Counted from the first letter of the stretch, positions 10,872 through 38,305 are shown. The stretch is DNA of 64,000 nucleotides from Echinarachnius parma (GCA_037951105.1 JBAMJV010008926.1:1-64000); one strand, 5' to 3'. A program made the numbers and translations. The notes: generated by a model not told the origin, from the sequence alone.

Positions 10872-11597
10872 CGCACAAAAAGTTCCGCAATCGAGGTTTG
10901 CGCATTAATACATTTTCTATTACGCTATTACCATTCATAAATTTGGTATAATTGGAAAGCGTAAATTCTCCCCTTTACATTGATATAACATTTGCTATGA
11001 ATATTTTATCATGGAATGTGCATTGCATCCAAATGTAGGGCAAAGTCAAAAGTGAAATGTTGCAAAATGCACTAATTTTGTCAAATTTTGCCTTCCTTGG
11101 CTTGAATGGGGGTGAGGTGGTCATGCATTCAAGCCATGTTTTAATCTTCAAACAAAAGAAAGGCACACTGTTGACCAAATCAGTGCATTTTGCAACATTT
11201 AATTTTTTACTTTGCCCTACATTCGGATGTGATGCACATTCCATGATAAAATATCCATAGCAAATGTTATATCAATGTACAGAGGAGGATTCACGCTGTA
11301 CAATGATACCACATCTATGAATGGTAATAACATGATAGGCATTCAAGCCACGTTTTAATCTTCAAACAAAAGGAAAGCCTTTTGTTGAAAAAATTAGTGC
11401 ATTTTGCAACATTTCACTTTTGACTTTGCCCCATATTTGGATGCAATGCACATTCCATGATAAAATATTCATAGCAAATGTTATATCAATGTAAAGGGGA
11501 GAATTCACGCTTTCCAATGATACCAGATTTATGAATGGTAATAGCGTAATAGAAAAGTAATTAATGCGCAAACCTCGATTGCGGAACTTTTTGTGCG
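10872..11597. mobile_element. fold-back element with three related arms
   Basis: CGCACAAAAAGTTCCGC at the left and its exact complement at the right. The left arm (10872-11090) pairs with 11395-11597. A third related segment at about 11150-11330 lies between them. Arms contain TGGTATAATTGGAAAGCG-type and ATTTATGAATGG motifs. No transposase. Confidence 0.85.
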
Positions 11598-12077
11598 TAG
11601 TATAGTTTTCATAGAATATTGTAAGGTCGACAAAATGAGAAACCTTCCCACATATTCTTTGAATGAATTGTTAACAAAATACATTGCAAGAGTGTACAGT
11701 CAAACCTGTAACTAAGAGTATCCCTCTTATTTGTATAAAAATAGAATTGTTTAACAATTATAATACTTATAATTACCCATGTGGATTATCAGGAACATGA
11801 AATAAGCTTCATATGAGATGGTTCTTCTATGTAAAGTTTTTGCAACCAAATTAGAGAGTCAGTATACATGTATGTATACATTTAAATTTCATCAGTAATA
11901 TTTAATTGTTCAATGTTATATTAAAGTTTGTTTTGAGTATTATGAATCATGATTTGTCACATGATTATCAAGAAATTTCATGATTGCCAGACACATGATT
12001 AAATGAATATGCTATGATTCACTAAACACAAACTTGTTATCAGATATACATGCTAATTTGTGATTGTATTTTTACTT

Positions 12078-12709
12078 ACCGTAAAACTCCGTGTATAAGA
12101 CGCACTTTTTTTCTGTCGGAAAATGTTCAAAGTGGGGGGTGCGTCTTATACACAGGTACAGCAAAAAAAAAAAAAAAAAAAAAAAACACTTTTTTTTTTT
12201 TTTTTTTTTTTGGGGGGGGGGGGGGGACACCCTGTAGTCATGTTGAATGTGTATTTAACACATGGTTTAGGGCATAACAAGAGCTTGCTGTCAGTTGCAG
12301 CATTCAGCAATATATACCTTTTTCTCACACACAAAATATTGGTTACAGATGTAAAAATTGCAAGTTTATTGAGCAGTAATACTGCTGCTAATGAATATTC
12401 ATATTTAGTGAGCACCAGTGTTACTGCTCAATAAATGTGCAATTTGTGTACTAAAACCACTATTTTTACTGTGAGAAAATGATGTTGATGAATGCTACAT
12501 TCAACATTAAGCTATTGTCATGCCCTAGACCAGTGGTATAAGCATTCCAACATCACTTCAGGGTCTTTAAAACAACTACAGGGTGTCAAATAAAAAAAAT
12601 TAAAAAATAAAATTTACAAAACGATTTTTTTTTTTTTTTTTTTTTTGCTGTGAAAGTTAGGGGTGCGTTTTATACACAAGTGCGTCTTATACACGGAGTT
12701 TTACGGTAA
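12078..12709. mobile_element. MITE with CCGTAAAACTCCGTGTATAA ends
   Basis: The terminal inverted repeat CCGTAAAACTCCGTGTATAA has its exact complement at the right end, flanked by TTA and TAA. Subterminal GTGCGTCTTATACAC recurs several times. The interior has consecutive poly(A), poly(T) and poly(G) runs (12162-12226) and a second poly(T) run near 12625. Non-coding. Confidence 0.8.
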
Positions 12710-13584
12710 TTTGTATATTAAATGCGCTATATTTATCAAAAAAAAGTTTTAATCAATGAATTGTAAATGGATTAATTGGACCAACCTCTGTGTTTAATAC
12801 TGGTTTTAAAACTACATGTACATGTACTTTGAAGAGGGCATGTAATCTGTCTATATGATGTGTGTCCGGCTTTGGCAAAATCATGCTCTTGTCAGCAGAT
12901 ATCCAAATTTAGATTGCTAACTTTTAATTGAAAGAACTTGTATCATTAGCTTTGATTTGATACAAAATTCATGAAAATTACATTATTTCGTATAATTATG
13001 CACTCTTCAATTTTTGCTGCAGGTGAGACAAATTAATACATATTTTTCACTTTAAAAGCAAATTCTGCAAAATATGAGTTGTAACAAGAGACTGATTTGG
13101 CCAGAGCTGGTCACATATATTTATATGCAATTTATAGCATTTAACATGCCATTGTGTCTAACTTCATAGAAAGATATCATTTGCCAAAGATCATTTAATA
13201 TGTTTTTGTGTGAATTGTACTTGTAAGTAATAAGTTGTGACCTAAGAAGCAACTGTGTGTACATGTACTGTATATCCTTGGGTGAGAGTCAATTTGTAGC
13301 TAAATTTATTTATGCATACCACCTTGCAGGGTGGAGCTTCCTCTATGTGATGTAACATTTTCAGACAATAATTATGTCTAATTGTTGAAATGTTTGTCAA
13401 ATATAAAAGAGTGTTACAATTGGTTTAGCCATGATTATCTTCAAAATACAAAAAATGACTTAACGCCCCTCTCTTTCTCAACCGACAATATTTGTAATAT
13501 GCAACCTGTTGCCACAAAACCTGTTTTGTTAAGTCACCCAATTTTTGAGAATTCAGAAATCCAGAATATTTCAAATATTGCAAC

Positions 13585-13980
13585 TTAAAGGGATCTAGTA
13601 ACTTTGTTGAGATGTGCAAAAACTGATGAATGGTTGATGCAATGTATACTGTTGTTATCTCATATGTCCTCAGGGTATTGTGTGAAAATTTCAGGTCAAA
13701 TGGACAATGTATGGCCAAGTAATGAGCGAAAATGCAAAGTGATATTGGGTGATATTCACCAACTCACTGCATTCACTTTGTACAGGAATGAAAATCTCGC
13801 CCGGAGATTTTCTTATCTAAATACTTCAATCATACATATCTTTGTAATGAAAGGGAAATTTGAAAAACCGAAAGCTGTCCCATGATTTTATTGTTAATAC
13901 GAATACAACAAGGTATACAGGAACCGCTAGAATTACAATTTTATTTTGAGGATTTGGACAATGTTACTAAGTCCCTTTAA
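13585..13980. mobile_element. MITE, TTAAAGGGATCTAGTAAC family, copy 1
   Basis: Left end TTAAAGGGATCTAGTAACTT pairs imperfectly with the right end ATGTTACTAAGTCCCTTTAA. Related copies are at 20988-22310 and 51065-51421. The open frames inside are unsupported. Confidence 0.75.
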
Positions 13981-14518
13981 AGGGGTAGTTTAGTTTTGGT
14001 AAGGCTGAACTTAGTAACCAAACCTGGACAGTAACACTATAAAGTAATGGTTATAACTCCACCATGCTCGAAATGTATACAAAATTACAAACAACTAAGT
14101 AAAAAGCCCATTATCATTAAAAAAGAGCCATTAAAACTCAAGAGGGCGCTTTCTTAAAAAGGCATTGGTTTCAACCATTTTTCATACAAAATTATGTATG
14201 TGATGTTTTATTGAAATAATTATTAAATAGAGAGATCATCAACAACTATTTAAAAAAAGCTTTGAAAATTTTTGAAAAAGTGCAAGCATTTTTTAAATTT
14301 TTTGAAAAAGTGATTTAATTATTTGGGCCCCAAATAATTATAAGATCAGATATATTTATTGATATTTCAGCCGATTCTGGGTCGATTTTGACCAAATAAA
14401 GTTTTTTCTGCCATTGAAATTGCATGTTCTCTCAAATTCGACACTCAGTTTTTCATTACCTCACAAAAAAATTGTGATGTGCAGTGCCCTCTCTACCAAA
14501 ACTAAACTACCCCTTTAA
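13977..14518. mobile_element. MITE, TAAAGGGGTAGTTTAGTTTTGG family, copy 1
   Basis: Inverted ends AGGGGTAGTTTAGTTTTGGT and ACCAAAACTAAACTACCCCT. The interior shares GAGGGCGCT and TCAACCATTTT with the copy at 28162-28723. It begins in the TTTAAAGG shared with the preceding MITE. Confidence 0.8.
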
Positions 14519-15250
14519 TTAGGGTTTTTGTGGAGGCAGTCAGATATATGAAAAGAAACTAGATGATATTATGTTATTGTGAAATATGGGATACACAAGT
14601 GTTGGGAAACAACTTGCATCCCCCTAAAGAATTTTAACACTGTTGGTATTGGCATTGTAACTATCTAACTGCCATCAGAAATTATTTATATTGGTGCTAA
14701 AAGATTTTTTTAATGGCTTATTTCTCACTTTGTTTAATGCAAATTGCATATAAATGCAAGTGTAGAAAACTGAGAGGAATTATGCTTGCCATACCATGCA
14801 TAAATAAAAAGTACATAACAACATTTAAGTATGATAATTGAGTTTATTTGTTTTTTTCTTGAACATGTCTTTGGCATTATTCCATTTCTCTCGGGGAAAC
14901 ATATTGTAAACAGGAACATTTAACTTGAGTAAGATTTGATTTGATTTTCGAAACCATGTGCTTAAATAAACAATACCTGAAAATAAGAATGTTTTCAGGA
15001 CACACAACGAAACTTTTCACCAAAACAACAGTGTAAGAAAAATCTGGAAGAAAGCATGATAAAGGTTCAGTATCTATAATTTGATTGATTTTTCAGGACC
15101 TAAATGTTGATATGTTGTCACAACTTAAAAGAAGACTTTATTGGCGAAATTCACAACTTTGATAATTCAAATCATTTTAGAAAACCATTCCTTTACAAAT
15201 TAATCATTTGAAACCTTTAAATTTTCCCTTATTTGATTTTTAAACTACAT
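14519..15250. other. intergenic DNA, nothing recognised
   Basis: AT-rich sequence between two transposable elements. Short minus-strand open frames near 14734-15007 lack homology or splice structure that I can support. Confidence 0.5.
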
Positions 15251-15984
15251 GTAGATGGATCTTCGATTGCGCGCAATCGAAAATTATGCCTCCGCTATTA
15301 CGCGATTTTAATATCAAGCCCAAATTAACATGCACTGATTTAATTTTTAAAATATTTTTCATAGTCCTGTGACCTTGACCATATGACCCCAATCTTTGAT
15401 GGCTCCCTAAAAAACATTCAGGTACCAAGTTTGATTGAAATCTGACATTTAGTTCTTGAGATTTTGGCATTACAAGCTTTTTTGCATGTATAATGAGTCC
15501 CGTGACCTTGACCTCAACCTCATGACCCTAACATTTTATGGCTACGTTGACTCTTTATGATACATTCAGGTACAGAGTTTGATTGAAATCTGACATTCAG
15601 TTCTTGAAATTTTGCCATTACAAGCCATTTTCGCATACATATTGAGTCCTGTGACCTTGACCTTTGACCCCCCAAATCTAATCAGATCAGTGGCACCCCG
15701 ATATGTACACTCATACCAAGTTTGAATTCTATCCGTCAACCAGTTCTTGAGATATCGCAAGAACGAGGCATTTTTGCACATACATGGAGTCCTGTGACCT
15801 TGACCTTTGACCTCATGACCCCTAAAATCTAATCAGATCATTGTCACCCCAATATGTACACTCATACCAAGTTTGAAATTGATCCGTCAAATGGTTCTTG
15901 AGATATCGCGAGAACGAAAACGGGACGGACGGACGGACAACCCGAAAACATAATGCCTCCGGACCACTTCGTTGGCGGAGGCAT
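15251..15984 (-). mobile_element. Helitron2/Helentron-like element, copy C
   Basis: Reverse orientation. The 5' hairpin is at the right (ATGCCTCCGCCAACGAAG), with the TCCGTCCG microsatellite and TCTCAAGAAC repeats; the 3' palindrome (CGATTGCGCGCAATCG) is at the left. The 3' terminus reads CATCTACATGTAG instead of CATCTAG, an apparent 6-base change. The internal asymmetric repeat (GCGGAGGCAT) is retained. Confidence 0.65.
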
Positions 15985-16149
15985 AAAAACATTAATAATC
16001 AACGAGTAGGCGAACGAACCTCAAAATCCAATACGTCACTGATGCCATACTATACGTTTCTCGTGAAAATCAAACTACTAAGTAAAACCATACATGAAAT
16101 ATAAACATATTAAATCATTATATTCTTCCTATTTGCTCGCTACAAAAAT

Positions 16150-16222
16150 AGATAAGAACATTACAAATAATGAGGTAAATTCAATGAACCCAATGTGCTT
16201 TTTATAATGAGGTTTCACTGTA
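16150..16222. mobile_element. right-end fragment of the CAGTGGAACCTC MITE
   Basis: Matches the right half of the MITE at 10627-10816: GGTAAATTCAATG, then TTATAATGAGGTTTCACTGTA. The left half is absent. Confidence 0.65.
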
Positions 16223-16794
16223 TAATGACACAGCTGAACCATAAACTCTATACAATACATTATATTTTAGGGAATACAAGTATTGGTCCTACAAAACCCA
16301 CATCTACCAGACAACCATGATTCAACAATGGAAATGTCCTTAGATGCAAATACTTCTTTGCTTTCAGAGCATATATAAAGCATGCTGGACCTGTCAGTAC
16401 AGAGGTGAAAAGTCTCTGACTGAACATTTTCTATTTCAAAGAAGACAATACTGCTTCAGAAGTGAGGCCACTGGCTTGCAAAGTCCTCTGTTAGAATTTG
16501 CCTAGGAGCTGATACTTCGAAAACATCAATATACCTAGTTCACCTTCTTTCAGAGGTCCCTGTCTGTGACAAGTACTTTAATCTCTCAGTTAGTAGATAT
16601 TGGACCAAATAGTTATGTTACTCAGTCCTCAAAATATGACTAAATAGTAACCACACTAAACAGTCATGTCCTTAGGCTTAGCCTAGGCTCGGTCATCAGT
16701 ATAATTCTTTCTGTCCCTCAGACCTCACAATATGACTGAATAGTTCTGTCCTTTGGTCACAAGAATAAACCTATTAAGTAATTCTGTCCTTTGG

Positions 16795-16870
16795 TCATCA
16801 GAACTTGACCAAATAGTTCTGACCCTCATCTTCTACCTGGTCAAACACCCACTTCCTCTTACACCGGCAG
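16795..16870 (-). pseudogene. partial copy of ARL14EP-like exon 3
   Basis: The about 60 bases from GAACTTGACC to ACACCGGCA repeat the 3' part of the coding exon at 16979-17183 almost exactly, shifted by about 180 bases. The match stops in the cysteine-rich region. It lies downstream of the stop codon, in the 3' UTR or beyond. The surrounding 16640-16985 repeats CTTTGGTCATCAGAA several times. Confidence 0.8.
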
Positions 16871-16978
16871 ACAAGAATGAATAGCTCTCTCCTTCGGTCA
16901 TCAGAATTAGCCTAATAATAGTTCTGTCCTTTGGTCATCAGAATCAAACTAAATTAATCTGTCCATAGCCTTTGGTCA

Positions 16979-19478
<2,500 letters not shown>

Positions 19479-20084
19479 AGCTTGTGTTTGTAACTGTAAC
19501 GTGTAGGTGCTACTGCTAGTACGATGTACTGTAATTGATAATGTAACTCCAGTTAAGTCCAGCACTACAAATCTCCTCAACCTGTTTTGAAGAAAAATAA
19601 AAGTTCCATGTAGTGTTCAAACACATATATTATAAGCAAACTTTTACTAAATTTAATTGTTCTGACTTCTGGAAGCTCTGACAATCAATCACATTATTTT
19701 AAAATAACCGGAGCATATTATCAGACTATGAAAGTATGATCGATATAGATTAATAAAAATACAATGTAAGTACCAACACATATATATATATGCTTCCTTT
19801 GAATAGTGGTGCAACAAAACTAGGCCAGGAAAATGATTCAAACCCATAATGGCAAATGGCAAATTATGGTCAGCCATCAGGACAGATTCTAACAAATATA
19901 AACTTATTTACGTTTTATTTATACAAATTATTTTCCTAACTGCCATATAGACATTTTTGGCGAGACAAAATGTTGAAAGGATTCTTAGTTATGAAATTAT
20001 GAGCAGTTGTTTAGGGTGGACTTACTTTTTGTGTAAGGTACTGTCAATGACAATGTGTGTGTACATGTACATGCACGAATCATC

Positions 20085-20335
20085 AGGGGGTGTATTCTGA
20101 AAACTGTCTTTTCTCAAAAACTGTATTATCTCATAGGCTCATGAGTTATGAACAAATTCTGAAAACTCTCCTAACTTTTGGATCATCTCTGAAAGTTTAT
20201 TATTAACCCCTATCAGCTGGCGTGCCTTTGCCTAGCAATTGATAACCACATTTGCGTAAGCAAACATGTCTTATTTTGTCCAAAATTTGTATTCTGAAAA
20301 CTCTCTTTTCTTTTGTCTTATCATAAATTTTAGCA
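20085..20335. mobile_element. fragment of the GGGGGTGTATTCTGAAAA element
   Basis: Begins GGGGGTGTATTCTGAAAACTG and shares CAGCTGGCGTGCC, GTATTCTGAAAAC and the region near ATGCTGAGACAGC with the complement of 38401-39182. The far end is missing. The stretch 20340-20980 that follows holds nothing I recognise. Confidence 0.6.
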
Positions 20336-20987
20336 ATATGCTGAGACAGCTATCATATGCACATCTACTTAGTAAATGGTCTTACGATGGTATGACCATT
20401 TACACGGCTGACACGCAATATCATCGCGGCAAACGGTGTATATAATGCATGGGTGACGGGTGTTCGCGTACCTGGGACTCGTGCATTATCAATGCAATGC
20501 AGACTGCTCAGACTCAGTACAGTATTGTAATGTATGTATGTGTGATCCTATGGCCTTGGCATGGGGCTATCTGTTCTATTCTTATATCTTGTTACAAAAA
20601 TAAGTTTAATTATAGTATCTTGGCCTTTAGTCTTTACACCAGTGGCGGGAAGACTTAATTAGGTTTGAAGAGGTTTAAATACATTTTACTTACACAGAAT
20701 CAGTACGTCTACGTAATAATCTAAGTAAATGTGATCATTTTGACTTATGACCCGAGTATACAAATTCTGATAATTTGGGACTATTTTGATTTTTGTGTTC
20801 ATTTCTGTTATATTATAATATGATATATTATAATATTACTGTGCACTTAAAAACACCCGCAACAGGTTTGCATTTTAATTGTTGAAATATGAAATATTTC
20901 ATCAAATTAAAGTAAAGAAATTGGTGGCATCAAGTCAATACTATACTCTCGCTCTATAGTCTTTCCAGACTGATTGCCATTAAAGCC

Positions 20988-22310
20988 TTTAAAGGGACTT
21001 AGTAACATTGCAGTGGCGGATCTACGGGGGGGGGGGGGGGGGGGTTAGGGGGTTTAAACCCCCTCCCCCTTGGTCTGCCAAGTGAAAATGTGATGTGCAT
21101 AGAAAAACGCCATCATGTGTCCAGACCCACACAGTATCCGCATCGTCATTGGGTCAACACCCCCCCCCCCCCCTTAGCAAAAAGCTAGATCGGCCCCTGC
21201 ATTGTCCAATTCCTCAAAATCCAATTGGAATTTGACCGGTTCCCTCATACCGTGATTTATTTGTATTAACAATGACAATTAAAAGAATGGCCACCGTCCA
21301 TGGGACAGGTTTCATTTTTTTAAATTTCCATTTTGTTCAAAAGATATTTACGATTGAATTTGAAGTGTTCGGACTTCGGATATGAAATTAGACGACGGGA
21401 CCTTTTACTTTTAGGCTTTTAAGCCGTATACAACTTTACAACTTCTACAACTGAGTCTGAGCTAAGTATAGCAAGGGGTTGCAATACCGAACGGGTTGTA
21501 TTACCGTACATGCAAATTCCAATAGGAAAAACGTTCGAATTTTGAAAGTTGAATTTGAAAGTCGGCATTAACGGAGGATAATAAATGGATGTTTAGCAAA
21601 CATTTTCCACCATTTCCCGAAGAAAATAAGCGCCCTGAGGCGTTATACGCGCGTTTTGCCGCGCACCAGTGGCAGCGCGCATGTCAATGACATTCCCATG
21701 CAAAACATTCACGTTTGGTGCGTCCGGTTAATACAACCCGGTTTGTGCGCTACAAAAAATTCTGCTTTCTTGAAAGGGTGCCGTAAAAGTTCCATTTGCG
21801 TAAGTTTGCCGCTTTTTTCTACGGAATAAGTTATCAATTCTTTATCTTGAGAATATATACACTTATTATTTGTGTTTTATTCATATCTCTGTTCTTCATG
21901 TTGATCGATTTCATGGCGTAAAGAAATGGTATCCGGTAATAGGACCCAATACCATACTTACTAAGTGCAAAACGACAATGAGTAATTTAGTATTTAGTGA
22001 ATATCACTTTTCTTTGCATTTTCGCTCATTTCTCGGCCAAATAAATATAGTCTAACTCTAACAATAACATGATGATCTAACATCCAATGAAAATATTGAA
22101 TATTGAATTAACTTCAAAACTTGAAGAATGAAGTTGAATTAAGTTGAAATTTTCACACATTTGTCATTAATAATAATAGTTTCTGAACATGTCAGAACTC
22201 AGATCACACCAATACCATGTCCATGAATACAAATTTTATTAACCACGCATCACTTTCAGTTTCAGTTTGTGTACTTGTCAACAAAGTTACTAATACTAGA
22301 TCCCTTTAAA
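20988..22310. mobile_element. MITE, TTAAAGGGATCTAGTAAC family, copy 2, with insertions
   Basis: Left end TTTAAAGGGACTTAGTAACATTG and right end GTTACTAATACTAGATCCCTTTAAA. It is larger than the ~360-400-base relatives because other DNA is inserted at 21011-21198 and probably at about 21400-21900. Pieces between the insertions match the related copies (CATGGGACAGG, TTTGCATTTTCGCTCATTTCTC). Confidence 0.65.
21011..21198. mobile_element. nested MITE, CAGTGGCGGATCTA family, 5-bp duplication
   Basis: Ends CAGTGGCGGATCTA and TAGATCGGCCCCTG form imperfect inverted repeats. CATTG occurs directly on both sides, as expected for a target-site duplication. The interior holds poly(G) (21026-21044) and poly(C) (21160-21173) runs. 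Confidence 0.75.
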
Positions 22311-22609
22311 CTAAAAATAACAACAACAACGACAACGTACTCATCATACAGTTTACACTGTCCGCCAACACATAACACAATCTTTAGTATGTGGGACAAT
22401 TATTTGCAAACATCTTAAAGAAAGGAGGCCAATTTGTACAAACTAACAAACATATCTTTAAAAAGAAAATGCATGCGGCTTGAAATTAGTATTATGAATC
22501 TAACTGAACTGGTTTAAAGTTTACAAGTTGTTATAAATACCTTGATGTTTTACTTTTAAAACACTCAATTATAGCACCGAACTTCTCGAGAGGTGGGGGC
22601 TGACATGTT

Positions 22610-23040
22610 TGTCTCTTCTTCTTCTTCTTCCTTGGTAGTGCAGACTTCATGACTGAAGATTACGCGCGCACTGCGTGTGGTGCACATACAGTATAGTACA
22701 GTGAACGCAAACAAAATAAACAAAACAAAAACAAAAACAGAGACGCGACAGCACAATAAAACACAAACAACGTGGGGGGGGGGGGGGGGTGGGCGTTTAG
22801 ATGCAGGCGGCCCTCACTGCTGCTGCTCTGAATGCATCGAGTGAAGGGAAGGCTGCTGGGTCAATTTTTAACGCGTTCCAGTCCTTGATAGTGCGAGGGA
22901 AGAAGGATGATGAGCACACTTGAGAGCTGCATTGTGGGGTGAAAAATCTACTCCCATGTCCTCTGGTGCTTGTTGTTAGTGTGGTAAGGTGGTCATTCCA
23001 GGGTACGTCTACTAGCCCAAATCGAATCTTGCGTTTAGTT
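22610..23040 (-). mobile_element. 5'-truncated CR1/L2-type LINE, 3' end
   Basis: On the minus strand the start encodes the C-terminus of a non-LTR retrotransposon protein (FFPRTIKDWNAL, then FPSLDAFRAA) and stops. It then runs through a poly(C) tract into a 3' UTR ending in a short (GAA)n repeat at 22618-22632. The tail repeat and the SFFPRTI-x-WN motif fit CR1/L2-type LINEs. Only the 3' end is present, as usual for target-primed insertions. Confidence 0.7.
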
Positions 23041-23308
23041 TATTTAAAGATCGAATTTATGTAAATTTCTGAATATAAAATTTAAGCAATAAAATTCTAA
23101 AATTGTAACTCATCATATTATTATTATAATATATGTATTTTATTAACCAATGTTAATTCTGATCAAAATAAGTTGAAATAAATTCAAACGTTCCTGAAAT
23201 TATACCTTCTGACGGGTTTCCTAATTCAGTAGCAGGGCTTTACCGGCGAATCTCTCACCTCCTCCGTTTGCCATTTTCATCGAGGGCACCGAGGAAACAT
23301 CAAGCAAA

Positions 23309-35865
<12,557 letters not shown>

Positions 35866-36559
35866 ATGAGGGATTAGTTTCTCCCTCCCTCCTTCAGTCC
35901 CCAAATTCAGTTCCCCCTGATTGATTATAACGCATCATCCACCATGCACTGTATTTGTTACAAGTTATGTTGCATAGGTCGGATGTTATATTTGGTATTG
36001 TGATATGGGCTGTTGTCCCCTAAATTCTAGCAAATTTCATGCATTGCGTGAATAAGCAGCTACTGCTTCGGATTCCAACAGGGAAGCCCATTTTGAAATA
36101 TAAATGTTGAAACTGCACTATAAACATGAACACAAAAATGAACAGTTACCCTTTTTTTGCTGTGTTTATTTCAAGTTATACCAGAGAACTTTATATATGT
36201 TGAAATAAATGACACTGAATGAAAATAGCAACAGACTCTAATCTCTAAATGATTGCAATGTACAAAGTAGAGCTATGAATTCGGTCTTCGATTGTGTATT
36301 TATGAAATCTAGCCCCTGACCAAAGGTTTCTCAATGTGGAGTCAGAGTAAGATATAGAATTGAAATTTATTCAAGCAAAACAAAAAAAAGTGCAGTTATC
36401 ATACACTTGATCTTCACTGTGTCTAGTTGGGAATCGTTTATTCAAGTTTTAGATGGTATATTTTGTTTTTCCATGTTTGAAAATGCTTGAGAAGAATTGC
36501 CGCCCTTGGTGGAGACCAGTGTGGAATTATTTGAACCGTGTCATGTTGCAGGTTCACTT

Positions 36560-36565
36560 AATAAA
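36560..36565 (+). terminator. poly(A) signal AATAAA for ATP5F1A
   Basis: AATAAA about 695 bases after the stop codon, followed by a TGT/T-rich stretch (ATATTTGTTTTGTC). A weaker candidate lies near 36205. Which is used cannot be told from sequence. Confidence 0.55.
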
Positions 36566-37057
36566 GAGCTTTATTAATGATAGAAAATATTTGTTTTGTC
36601 TTCTCTTGAATTTTGTCATTTTAATTGTCTAGTCATTTGTCTCAACTGGGCCCCGTAAGATAAAGATGCTTGATTAATTATGAGAGTAATCAATTAATTG
36701 TGAGTCTATATGTTATTGTTATGGGGCCCAGGGCCCATATTCATAAAACCAGACTAGCTTAGTTCCATGCTAAGTGCATTTCAAATGATACAGTTTAGTG
36801 AATAACAAACAGTTTTCCTAGGTTAGCTGGGTAAGCCTTAGGTACCCACTAAATTAACCCGAGTTAGCGACGTAGAAGATCATGTGTTAAATTCTTAGCC
36901 AAAGTTTCAAAATTAGGCTTGGTATGGAACTGAGCTAGCAAGGTTTTATGAATATGTGCCCAGGAGTACATGTCATACTCATCATACAACAAAAAGCTAA
37001 GTTTCAATGTACATGTGTGCGTTGTGTCAGCAGAAAGGCTTGCAAACATGCGACTTA

Positions 37058-37312
37058 TTGTGACCGGCTATAGCAAAACCTGGCACTTCCCGGTAAAAAT
37101 CAAAGTGTATATTTTCATACCATTACAAAGGCCTCATCACAAGCTTTCATTTGATGCTTTGTTCTAACTAATTGGTCAATAATTGGCAAAGATATGATGG
37201 TTTTAATTTTACATTTTTAGGTATTTTACACACATTGTGTGAACTTAAAATGCCCATTTCTTCAAAACATGAATTACAGACAAGTGCCGGGTTTTGCTAT
37301 AGCCGGTCACAA
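37058..37312. mobile_element. MITE, TTGTGACCGG-TIR family, copy 2
   Basis: Ends TTGTGACCGGCTATAGCAAA and TTTGCTATAGCCGGTCACAA are inverted. The body has AAGGCCTCATCACAAGC. About 255 bases, non-coding, 3' of ATP5F1A. Confidence 0.85.
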
Positions 37313-37579
37313 TTTGTCTAGTAGGATAATCATAGATGCCCCAGTTACTGTATCTTATCTTATTGATAATACACAAATTCGTGTTACAAATTTGGTAGAC
37401 GTGTACACCAACATGTACAAATGTGCAAACACCCAAAGATAGTGTGTATGTAGATTAGTACAGCTGTATGGCAAAGCTAAAACCCATATAAAGGAATTAG
37501 TTGGACTTTGGTCTTCAGAGATCATGCCAAACACACACTAACCTACCATCAACCACAATGCCACATTGTACCCTACATA

Positions 37580-37838
37580 ATTGTGACCTGCTATATAGCA
37601 AAACCCTGCACTTGTCGGTAATTCATGTTTTGAAAAAATTGGTATTTTAAGTTCACATGATGTGTGTAAAAGTCTTATGATTGTAAAATTGAAATAATCA
37701 TATCTCCGCCAATTATTGACCAATTTGTGGGAACAAAGCATCAAATGAAAGCTTGTGATGAGGCCTTTATAATGGTATGAAAATCTCAATTTTGATTTAC
37801 ACAGACAAGTGCAGGGTTTTGCTATAGCCGGTCACAAT
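37580..37838. mobile_element. MITE, TTGTGACCGG-TIR family, copy 3
   Basis: Same ends and GCTTGTGATGAGGCCTTTAT, in the opposite orientation to the copy at 37058-37312, so the pair could itself fold back. Confidence 0.85.
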
Positions 37839-38305
37839 TATTGTACTCCGGTTATAAAATTAAGCATTTTAATGGGTGTCTAGCTTATCACATACCTACA
37901 AAATAAAATGCAGCACACATTCAACTGGAAGGAAAATTCATTTGAATAAGTACTTTTATTCAGTTCACATACCATCAAATGAATGGTAGAAGCATACAAC
38001 AAATCGAATCAAAATTGCCTCCATTTGGAATGTTGGCAAACTGTCATACAAGCCTCGAGGATGATGACATGAAATCGTGCTCTACTAACAAATGAAACTG
38101 AATGATATTTAAATTAAATATTTGAAGATCTTGTTCCTGGGACAAGTTTCCAATGACCAAGCACAAACGATAGAATACTAAAACATTCCATGTAATTGCA
38201 TGCGAGTAGGTGTGTGTACTGTGTAATATGAAGGGTGTGCTAGTGTGTAAATATATTGCGTTTGCGTGCATGGCATGTATACATGAATATGTGTCTTGAG
38301 TGCAT

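Noticed and set aside
12050-12434. Lysine/phenylalanine/glycine-run open frames
   Set aside because: Translations of the A, T and G runs within a MITE.
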